Shown here: one piece after another, positions 26,692 to 34,684 of the stretch | How the letters are laid out: every line of letters starts with the position of its first letter | How positions within the stretch are numbered: position 1 is the stretch's first letter | Source of the DNA: Psychroflexus torquis ATCC 700755 | Lineage (GTDB): Bacteria > Bacteroidota > Bacteroidia > Flavobacteriales > Flavobacteriaceae | NCBI RefSeq assembly: GCF_000153485.2 | Contig: NC_018721.1 | Coordinates: 3,658,001 to 3,722,000 of the forward strand | Direction of reading: 5' to 3' | DNA length: 64,000 bases | Notes under the pieces: model-generated | The model's database searches: none | What the model was told of the DNA's origin: nothing | What the model saw: only the letters and a program-made list of their open reading frames with translations | Made by a program: the position numbers and the translations under genes

Positions 26692-29600
26692 AGGCAACAC
26701 CTCTTTTCTTGAAGGATTTAGAATGTTTGACAGTTGCGGCGGTTTTGAAACCCTAGCAATTCAGTTTACACCTTCAATAACATTTACATCTGACGGGACT
26801 TCAACCTATTTTATTATGATTGAAGGTATAGGGAATCAATCTGGGGATTTCAACTTAGAGGTGACGTGTGAAGTTGCTTTTCCAGACAATAACGAATGTG
26901 TTGATGCAACCCCACTCGTATGTCGTGAAGCTGTAACTGGAGATACGTCACAAGCAACGAACTCTGGCGGTAATTCTTCACCAGATGTTTGGTACTCATT
27001 TACAGGTCTAGAAGGCATAACGCAGGAGGTTACTGCATCATTATGTGGGAGTAGTTTTGATACCGTACTCCGTGTATTTGATGCATGTGACGGAAATGAA
27101 ATTACCCTAAATGATGACTCGTGTGGAGCGCAATCTGAACTCACATTTACGTCTGATGGAACATCGACATACCTTATTCTAGTAGAAGGCTCAGGCTCTA
27201 ATGCTGGTGAGTTCACTTTAGAGTTAAGCTGTAGCCCAGACGATCCAATAAATTATGACAATTGTCTTGATGCAGTTGATATCAACTGTGGTGATACTTT
27301 TGTAGGTGAAACAATAACGGCAACAGACTCTAACACCAGTTTTGGAGGAGATGTATTTTTCTCTTTTACAGGTGAAGGTGTTATGCAGGAGATTACGGTT
27401 TCATTATGTAACGATATTACAGACTTTGATACAGAACTTTTAATTCTTGATGAATGTGGTGGAAACATAATTGCTGAAAATGATGACTTTTGTGGAGACC
27501 AATCTCAACTTACATTTACATCTGATGGAACTTCTAGATATATCATTATGGTTGATGGAGGCTTTTTTGCTTCTGGTAATTTTAGCTTAAGCATTTCTTG
27601 TAGTCCAGGTGATCCAGGATCAAACGACAATTGTGAAGATGCAGCACCTGTTGGTTGTGGAAATAATGTAATTTTAGGTGACACTTCTATAGGGACTGAT
27701 ACAGGAGGAAATGCTGCTCCAGACCTTTGGTATTCATTTACTGGAAATGGAAATGACCAAGATGTAACTTTATCACTATGTGATGGCGGAACAGACTTTG
27801 ATTCAGTGATCAAAGTATTTGATGAGTGTGGCGGTACTGAAATTGCAGTGAATGATGACGCATGTGGATTACAATCTGAACTTACATTTACATCTGAAGG
27901 GACTTCAACATACCTTATTATGATAGAAGGTTCTGGTTCTAGTGCAGGTGCATTTAGCTTAGCAGTAAGCTCTATTGCTTGCCCTGTTCCCTGTGAAAAT
28001 CCAATCCTTGAGATTAATCAAGATGCTGGAGATGCATGTTTGGCTTTTCTTTTTCAAGCAGATGTTATACAGTCTTATCAGCCTGTTGAGGCCATAAGCT
28101 CTGGAGCAGGTTTCCAGTTTTTAAGTGCGCCAACCGCTGGCACAAATTTAACATTAACACTATATGATGCTCTTCCTAGTGATGGAGGTGTTGCTTTAAC
28201 TAGTGGAACTGCTGTTGCTGATGGAACGGCTGTATGGTTAGATGTATCATGGACTGTAGCTTCTGTTGTTCCTGGAGACACCTACTTTATTGGACTAACG
28301 GGAACAGCTGGCCAATGTGTAAGTGGATCAACTAGTGATTTGTATCCAGGCGGGAACTTTTTTGTTGGTGGTAATCCTTCTCCAGATGCAGACCTTATAT
28401 TTAGAACCTACAGTTGTAAGGCCCTCGATGCTATAGCAAACGACGATTGTTCAGATGCTATTCCGGTTGATTGTGGCGTAACTGTTACAGGAAGCACATT
28501 AGATGCCACCGATTCTGGAGGAAATGCTGCTCCAGACCTTTGGTATTCATTTACTGGAAATGGAAATGACCAAGATGTAACTTTATCACTATGTGATGGC
28601 GGAACAGACTTTGATTCAGTAATTAGAGTATTTGATGAGTGTGGCGGTACTGAAATTGCAGCGAATGATGACGCATGTGGATTACAATCCGAACTTACAT
28701 TTACATCTGAGGGGGCTTCAACATACCTCATTATGATAGAAGGTTCTGGTTCTAGTGCGGGTGCATTTAGCTTAGCAGTAAGCTGTGTTGTTCTTGGAGA
28801 TTCCTGTGACGATTCATCGCTTGAGATCAATCAAGATTTCGGAGACGCTTGTATAGCTAATATTAGTCAAGGAGCTATTACACAGTCTTATCAGCCTTTT
28901 GAAGCAGAGAGTTCTGGTGCAGGTTTCCAGTTTACAAATCCGCCAACCGCTGGTACAAATTTAACATTAACACTATACGATGCTCTTCCAAGTAATGCAG
29001 GCGTTGCTTTAGCTAGTGGAACCGCAGTTGCTGACGGAACGGCAGTATGGTTAGATGTATTCTGGCCTATAACTGATGTTGTTCTTGGAGATACTTACTT
29101 TATTGGAGTAACGGGATCAGCTAACCAATGTTTAAATGGAGTACTTAGCGATGTTTATTCAGGCGGGAAGGCTTTTGTTGGAGGGAATACTTTTCCAAAT
29201 TTCGACTTTACATTTAGAACGTACAGTTGTAACTCCACCGGAGGTGTAGTCAATGACGATTGTACGGATGCTATCGCGGTTGATTGTGGTGAAACTGTTA
29301 CAGGAAACACAACAGACGCTACTGATTCTAGAGGAGAACCTAGTGGAGACGTATTTTATAGCTTTACGGGAACAGGAATTCAAGAGGAAGTAACACTGTC
29401 GCTTTGTGATGGAGGCACCGACTACGATTCTATTTTATACGTATTTGATGATAGTTGCGGGTCTTTAAACGAGATTGCATTTAACGATGACTTTTGTGGC
29501 ACGCGGTCTGAAGTAACATTTATCTCCGATGGAACAACTACTTACACTATTATGGTAGAAGGTTTTGAATCTAACACAGGAGATTTCTCAATGTCTGTTT

Positions 29601-29863
29601 CTTGCGGAAATTTAGGAATTGATGATATTGATTTTTCTCAATTTAATTATTATCCGAATCCTGTAAACGAGACTATCAACTTTAGTTCTCAAGTAAATAT
29701 CGATAGCATCACTATCTATAACATTCTTGGGCAACAAGTAGTGGCTCAATCAGTAAATGCTATTTCTGGCCAATTGAATGTTTCTAACTTACGAACTGGA
29801 ATTTACTTTATGAAAGTATCAGTTGGTTCTAAATCAAAAACATATAAAGTGATCAAGAGATAA
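26692..29863 (+). pseudogene. giant T9SS repeat adhesin, 3' part
   Basis: This continues the adhesin after the insertion. It holds the rest of repeat three, repeats four to eight of the DVWYSFTG/FDSVxRVFD type, and two copies (about 28005-28416 and 28815-29230) of a second ~140-residue domain with GAGFQF, PTAGTNLTLTLYDALPS, GTAVADGTAVWLDV and GDTYFIG motifs. It closes with a type A T9SS domain (FNYYPNPVNETINF, YNILGQQVV, GIYFMKVSVGSK). Without a signal peptide this part cannot be exported even if an internal ATG such as 26723 is used. Repeats six and seven are nearly identical in DNA. Confidence 0.88.
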
Positions 29864-29910
29864 TAATCTATTAAAATATAATAAATTAAAGTTAGTATAT
29901 AATTAGATGT

Positions 29911-29946
29911 TAAAGCCGTTCCTGTTTTATAGGTGCGGCTTTTTCT
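29911..29946 (+). terminator. intrinsic terminator after the adhesin
   Basis: AAGCCG pairs with CGGCTT, with an inner CCT/AGG pairing, followed by TTTTTCT. It lies ~50 bases past the adhesin stop. Confidence 0.7.
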
Positions 29947-29990
29947 ATTGGGATGAATCTAGGCACTTGTATCAAGAAAGGAAAGACTAA

Positions 29991-30178
29991 TACCAAATTA
30001 GACCTATAAAGGGATCAAACACTATTTTAGGGGAGCAGTCCCGATTAAGCAAATAATTTAGTTAATCTATATAGAAAGAATTTCACATCTCTAACGCCTC
30101 TAAACTGAGCTCTGAACTCTTTAATTTTCGCATTAAAAGATTCTGCTGAAGCCGTTAGTGCTTCTATTATTCATTTGC
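29991..30178 (-). mobile_element. 3' remnant of an ISL3-like transposase
   Basis: Read leftward the sequence gives NNRSTN, one extra base, then ASAESFNAKIKEFRAQFRG, VRDVKFFLYRLTKLFA and a stop at 30045. This is the highly conserved C-terminus of Bacteroidetes ISL3-like transposases. The element end is probably near 29991 (ATACCAAATTAG). The N-terminal part of what looks like the same transposase lies at 32059-32654, separated by a hypothetical gene and an IS982 copy. Confidence 0.7.
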
Positions 30179-30243
30179 CTAAATTGTTATAAAAAAATGA
30201 TTTATTTCACTCTTTTTTTGTGAAGAAAATATTTGGTGATATT

Positions 30244-30290
30244 AGTGAGTTGCGACTCATGTAGTTCGAATCTCTTTGCCTCTGCAAATA
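30244..30290 (+). other. possible 3' fragment of a class II tRNA
   Basis: TGAGTTGCGACTCA could be a long variable arm, AGTTCGAATCT a T-loop, and CCTCTGCA an acceptor 3' strand as in leucine tRNAs. The T-stem pairs poorly and no 5' half is present. A large hairpin follows at once. It could be a tRNA relic left by integration, or chance. Confidence 0.25.
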
Positions 30291-30339
30291 CCAAAACCCA
30301 AACGAAGCTTAGACCTTGTTTGGGTTTTGGTATTTGCAG
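30282..30339. repeat. 22-bp perfect inverted repeat
   Basis: Two 22-base arms (30282-30303 and 30318-30339; core CAAATACCAAAACCC) pair perfectly around a 14-base loop. It is stronger than any other hairpin in the region but lacks a following T-run on the plus strand. Similar hairpins often end tRNA transcripts in flavobacteria, which would fit the tRNA-like fragment just before it. Confidence 0.7.
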
Positions 30340-30428
30340 GCTGTCTCGAGGTAGGACAGTGGCCACGGTAAACTTGATAATTTAGTTATTTTGAGATTCT
30401 GATTTTATAGCTCTAGAGCCTTAGCTAA

Positions 30429-30947
30429 CTACTCCTTACAATCATTTGAAGGAGTCAGTAACGCTAGACTTTTTCCTTTGGGAAGAGCGTACACAACCTC
30501 GACACATTTATTAATATCACTTAAATATCTGCTGTATGTAACTCGAAATTTGAACTCAACAGCCCTATCTCCTTTTGGTCTGTCTCCACCAATAAACACA
30601 TCCATTAGTACACTAGTACCTGGAAAAACAGTTAGACTAGTTTTCTCAACAGCTTCAGAACTATCATGCATGTTTAAAGCTGTATATTCTGTAATACTTA
30701 TTGGTACAGAACTGTAATTTTTGGCTCTTATTTCTACCTTACCTGATAATGCAACTTCATCAAAACCTCTGAAATTATCTACAGTTAAGTAAAGGATTGG
30801 CTCTTTTTCAATTTCTGTCAATCCTACAAGTCGGTTGTTGATTTCGATTTGCTTCTGACCTATCCATACAGCCATGATTCCAGTAAATAAAACCACCAGC
30901 ACTCCAACAACACTAATACCAATCTGCCATTTCTCAAAATCTGTCAT
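30429..30947 (-). CDS. hypothetical membrane-anchored protein
   Basis: A 172-residue protein begins with a polar start and one membrane helix (IGISVVGVLVVLFTGIMAVW), then a short helical linker and a beta-rich domain of ~120 residues with no catalytic motif. The layout (N-terminal anchor, soluble domain) recurs in small accessory genes of unknown role. It stands alone between the ISL3-like remnant and an IS982 copy, within what was once possibly a continuous transposon, so it may have arrived as cargo or by rearrangement. No start other than ATG 30945-30947 is likely. Confidence 0.65.
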   Translation of the reverse strand: MTDFEKWQIGISVVGVLVVLFTGIMAVWIGQKQIEINNRLVGLTEIEKEPILYLTVDNFRGFDEVALSGKVEIRAKNYSSVPISITEYTALNMHDSSEAVEKTSLTVFPGTSVLMDVFIGGDRPKGDRAVEFKFRVTYSRYLSDINKCVEVVYALPKGKSLALLTPSNDCKE

Positions 30948-31017
30948 AAATTTTATAAATTATCTCGAGCTAGATCGAGGATGATGCGGAGAGTGATCCA
31001 CTTATTAAATGTATTAA

Positions 31018-32058
31018 TGCGAATCAAGAGTTAAACAATAGTGTTATAAATGCTGCTGCCAGTCGACCATAAACATGTAGATTTAAGCCTTTAGTAGATC
31101 TTACTTTGCTAGCTTTTTGTATGTCTGATTTTTCAATAAGCCAACTAAATAGCGCTTCAATTGGTTGTCTAATTTTGGATACAGCTCTTGAATATAAATC
31201 GTTTGCAGCGCGATCAAACTTTTTTAAAACATCGGGCATTCCTTTTACAGCCTTCACTGGTGTTAACATTTCCGAATTAAAATTAGCATACATATCTGTG
31301 AAAAAACTTTTAGATTGATATATTTTATCCCCAAAAAACGTTCGATTTTCTTTTTCTGACCAAGCTTCTTTAAATAGCGCAAAGTCGTTTACAGAAGCCG
31401 CAGTAAATATAATTTGTTCTGGATGTGGTAATTTAGTTGGGTTACAAAACCCTAAAGCATGCAATTTCATTCCATAATAATACATGCTTTTTGTGGAGCA
31501 AAATCCTTTATCTGTAATATCGGGTGCAACTTTACCCGAGCGTTTTCCAGAGCAAGTGACAATAGGCATTGAATCTAATACGCTAAATTTTGTCGAACAT
31601 TCCTTTGGTGTAAATTCGGTTAAAATCATCCCTACAAGAGTATTCATAACATTAGAAAGCCTATTTATTCTGCGGTTAAAAGCTTGATAGCTAACTAAAT
31701 CTGGAAACCAACTCAATAAATACTCACTTGCAAATTGATGTATTTTATTCATTTTAAAAATCCCTTGATGCTCCATTACAAATAGATAAATCGTGACGAT
31801 TTCTTGATCTGTAAGTTTTGGAGTATTATTATTGCTAAAACGCATAGATTCGAATTGTAGCTGTTCATCAAACTTTTTACATACATAATCATATAATTTT
31901 ACTAACTTATAATCCTTGTTATTGTTCTTTGTATTCAAAATAATCTCGTTGAAATTGACTATTAAGATACTGAAAATCAATAACTTAAACAAGTTTAAGA
32001 GGCTGATTTTCAACTAATTAAACTTGTTTTTTATCTTTATTTCAAACCTTGATTCGCA
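31018..32058 (-). mobile_element. IS982-family insertion sequence, copy 1 (1041 bp)
   Basis: Ends TGCGAATCAAG and CTTGATTCGCA form the terminal inverted repeats. The copy is the same length as copy 2 (47052-48092) and differs at a handful of bases. The flanks (GTATTAA left, TTGTTAT right) do not match, so there is no target duplication here: one flank has been changed by deletion or recombination after insertion. Confidence 0.92.
31024..32013 (-). CDS. IS982-family transposase, copy 1
   Basis: A 329-residue DDE transposase of the IS982 type: N-terminal helical part with FDEQLQFESMRF and LTDQEIVTIYLF, then FSVLDSMPIVTCSGKRSGK with the first catalytic Asp, YYYGMKLHALG, FFGDKIYQSK (second Asp) and RQPIEALFSWLIEKSDIQ (catalytic Glu). 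The first codon is a TTG at 32011-32013; no ATG is available before conserved sequence. It is complete and presumably functional. It is almost identical to the copy at 47058-48047. Confidence 0.92.
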   Translation of the reverse strand: MKISLLNLFKLLIFSILIVNFNEIILNTKNNNKDYKLVKLYDYVCKKFDEQLQFESMRFSNNNTPKLTDQEIVTIYLFVMEHQGIFKMNKIHQFASEYLLSWFPDLVSYQAFNRRINRLSNVMNTLVGMILTEFTPKECSTKFSVLDSMPIVTCSGKRSGKVAPDITDKGFCSTKSMYYYGMKLHALGFCNPTKLPHPEQIIFTAASVNDFALFKEAWSEKENRTFFGDKIYQSKSFFTDMYANFNSEMLTPVKAVKGMPDVLKKFDRAANDLYSRAVSKIRQPIEALFSWLIEKSDIQKASKVRSTKGLNLHVYGRLAAAFITLLFNS

Positions 32059-32654
32059 TTGTTATTAAAAATATAGGTTAATCCTTGTGCTAAATTGTAT
32101 GCTTTTTCAATGGTTGGGTATAATATAAATAGAACCTCAGCTCTTTCTCTCTGTTCTAGAGTCCATTTTGTTTTGGATTTGAATAATAAATATCTGCTTC
32201 TAGCGAGTAGTTGTTTATGCGTATCTCCATTGCTCGGAAGTTCTTACTTATATGTATTTCCTTTCTCCAGAGCCTTTATTATATCGCTATTTTTCTGCTC
32301 TAATATCTCCTACCTTAATCTTATACGCTCTTCTTGTACTGCTTCTGAGGCTAATTTTTGGACATGAAATCTATCAGCAACTATTTATGTTTTAGGAAAA
32401 CATTTTTTAGCAATTAAATTCATGCTACCTGCCATATCAACTGTAACTTCTTCTACCACATTTCGTCTCTCTAGAGGGATCTTATGGAGTATATTAATGA
32501 CATCAATGGTTATAGTTCCTTTTACAATAGGAATTATACTCGCTTTTTTACCCTGAGCATTCTTGTTGTTTAAGATGGTGTATAGCTCACCTTTAGATAA
32601 GGGGGTTTCGTCTAGACTTAAATAGGTGCCGATATTCTTGGCGAAGAGTAGCCA
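32059..32654 (-). mobile_element. N-terminal/middle remnant of an ISL3-like transposase
   Basis: Leftward translation gives DWLLFAKNIGTYLSLDETPL, KGELYTILNNKNAQGKK, TVDMAGSMNLIAKKCFPKT, a stop, IVADRFHVQKLASEAVQEE, a stop, then LPSNGDTHKQLLARSRYLL and AYNLAQGLTYIFNN up to the IS982 boundary. These are the DDE-domain motifs of Bacteroidetes ISL3-like transposases (SLDE, VDMAG, DRFHV). At least three stop codons are present, so it is dead. IS982 copy 1 abuts it directly. Confidence 0.8.
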
Positions 32655-32882
32655 ATCTTATGCATGTTCTAATCCAAGAGAATAGAAACATAGTATAGAA
32701 ATTTATAGTTCACGAAAATTTATAGATTTTGATTCTACAATTTCAGAACTACTTACTTATTCTAACTAAGATTCATCCTCTAATTTAGAATTTTTTATAA
32801 AAGCTATAATGTCACAACCATTTAAAAAGCCAAATCTCGTCCACAAATTAAATAAGTCAACCATTTTCATAAGATGTCTAAC
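32655..32882. repeat. 3' flank shared with two distant sites
   Basis: This stretch after the GH16 stop recurs at 12216-12441 over its full length and, for its last ~75 bases, at 23012-23087. Recognisable runs are GCATGTTCTAATCCAAGAG and AAATTAAATAAGTCAACCA. No gene or clear hairpin is seen in it. Confidence 0.65.
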
Positions 32883-34505
32883 TTATTCTTTAATGATTTT
32901 ATAGGTCTCGGTTGTTTGAGGTCCTCTTCTTTGTAAGAAGTATATCCCCGGTGACCAATTTGAGGTGTCAATACTTGTGTTTTGAGAGCGGAGAACAAAA
33001 TTATTAATAAGTTGACCTAGAAGATTATATATAAAGACCTCTTGTCCGAGAGCCTCCTTTGGAGAATGGATAGTGGTTTGATTTTGAGCAGGGTTTGGAA
33101 AGACGTTTAGTTTCACTTCTGAGTTAACTTCACTAATCCCTAAGTTACTTTCTTGGTATATCCTTACATAATCTATTTCCATAGTGCTTTGCGTAAAGTT
33201 AGGATCTATAATGGATTGGATTGCCGTGTTTAATAAAATGTATTGATCCTCATCAAAAGGCCAAGTCTCGTCGTTTTGTACATCAGGCTGATAAGTATAA
33301 TGCACATTTCCGTCTACACTGAACACCATGCGGTCTGGATACCAGTCTAGAACGTAATTATGAAAAGCTGTTGAAGCCGTTTGAATAATTTGACCTCCAA
33401 AATTAGATGTGTTTCCAAAGCTAGAAGGGGTGTGTAATGCACTTGAGATATAATTCTGGTTATCGCCCCAATGCTCCATAATATCAATTTCCCCACAGGC
33501 AGGCCATGGGGTGGTTCCAAAGCCTTCGTTATCCCAATATCCACCAGTCTCCTGGATATTTTGACCCAGTAGCCAGATAGCAGGCCAAGTACCAACACCT
33601 GTAGGTAATTTCGCTCTCACTTCAACCCGTCCGTAGGTAAAAGCAAATTTGGAGTTGAGTCGGGCAGAAGTATACTCTTTAGTCACTCCTTGGTCTGTAA
33701 AGGTTTCATTTTTAGCAACCAAGTTTAAGTTGTCATTTTCAACAAACGTATTCTCAATTCTATCTGTATAATGCTGTATTTCTCCATTGAACCAAGAGTC
33801 ACCTTGAGGTAATTTAGTTTGATGGAACCATTTATTTGTATTTATGGCACCGTCTGTATCAAACTCATCAGACCATACTAATTCGTCGTAGACAGGATCA
33901 TTTGGATTTCCAGGTTCATCTTCACTATCTCTGCCTTCAAAATAAAAATCATCTATAAAGGCAATTACTTGGTCGGTATTGTTTTCTCCATTAAGTTGAA
34001 GCACCACTCGATTGAAATCGGTCCTCATTAATGGATCTGGAGAATTAGAGTCCAAATTGATAAATTCATCTTGAGAAAAACTGAAACTTACAGTTTGCCA
34101 TTGATCCAATTCTAATGTTTTTATAATTTCACTTTGGGTGGACCATGGAGTTGACTGATTTCTATTTTGAAGTTTCAAAGAAATTTGATTGGTTTGATTT
34201 CCTGTTAGTTCTGAGGAGAGAACATAAAGTTTTAAGCTAAATGTTGAATTCTGGTCTAAAAGGATAGCAGAAGAACTATCAAACCCAATATTTGCAAACA
34301 GTCCGCCTGCATCTTCATATTTCAATACTGCTTCAGAAGGGTTGGAGGAATCTATAAATGGATTACTAAAGTTTATATCCATCAAAGCTTCGTCTTCATA
34401 CCATGTGGATATGGTCGAATTCCCTTCAAAATCATCTTCTAAAATCTGTGAAAATCCTGTAAAACTTGTGAATAATAGCAATGAGGAAAGTAAAACTTTA
34501 AGCAT
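32883..34505 (-). CDS. secreted GH16 beta-glucanase (laminarinase-type) with T9SS domain
   Basis: The 540-residue protein has a signal peptide (1-19), a beta-sandwich carbohydrate-binding-like domain (~24-190), a GH16 catalytic domain (~208-452) and a type A T9SS sorting domain (~466-540). The catalytic motif is GEIDIMEHWG with Glu339, Asp341 and Glu344 (the EXDXXE form typical of laminarinases). WPAIWLLG and ALHTP also fit beta-1,3-glucanase members. It would be exported and cut algal laminarin or mixed-linked glucan. Its C-terminal end was duplicated at 23012-23320 and 12216-12512. It is divergent from the S9 peptidase gene. Confidence 0.93.
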   Translation of the reverse strand: MLKVLLSSLLLFTSFTGFSQILEDDFEGNSTISTWYEDEALMDINFSNPFIDSSNPSEAVLKYEDAGGLFANIGFDSSSAILLDQNSTFSLKLYVLSSELTGNQTNQISLKLQNRNQSTPWSTQSEIIKTLELDQWQTVSFSFSQDEFINLDSNSPDPLMRTDFNRVVLQLNGENNTDQVIAFIDDFYFEGRDSEDEPGNPNDPVYDELVWSDEFDTDGAINTNKWFHQTKLPQGDSWFNGEIQHYTDRIENTFVENDNLNLVAKNETFTDQGVTKEYTSARLNSKFAFTYGRVEVRAKLPTGVGTWPAIWLLGQNIQETGGYWDNEGFGTTPWPACGEIDIMEHWGDNQNYISSALHTPSSFGNTSNFGGQIIQTASTAFHNYVLDWYPDRMVFSVDGNVHYTYQPDVQNDETWPFDEDQYILLNTAIQSIIDPNFTQSTMEIDYVRIYQESNLGISEVNSEVKLNVFPNPAQNQTTIHSPKEALGQEVFIYNLLGQLINNFVLRSQNTSIDTSNWSPGIYFLQRRGPQTTETYKIIKE

Positions 34506-34560
34506 GTTTTTTTTATTACAATATATTCATTTGCGTAGTATTAATAAAACATGTAATGTT

Positions 34561-34614
34561 AAACTTAATAAACTTAATAAACTTAATAAACTTAATAAAC
34601 TTAATAAACTTGAT
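34561..34614. repeat. 9-bp simple tandem repeat in a divergent promoter region
   Basis: Five copies of AAACTTAAT and a sixth with one change (AAACTTGAT) lie head to tail. The array is in the 179-base gap between the divergent GH16 and S9 peptidase genes, where both promoters must be. Such arrays can vary in copy number by slippage. Confidence 0.9.
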
Positions 34615-34684
34615 TTAACAAAAAAAAATATTTGAAAGTTACTCATAGTTTTTATAAATTTAATGTCAACTATTATCACAAACT

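Noticed and set aside
26836..28830. Long reverse-strand frames inside the adhesin.
   Set aside because: They are shadows of the repetitive forward coding sequence; codon pattern and homology support the forward strand only.
31106..31687. Forward-strand frames within the IS982 copies.
   Set aside because: They lie antisense to an intact transposase and appear identically in both copies for that reason.
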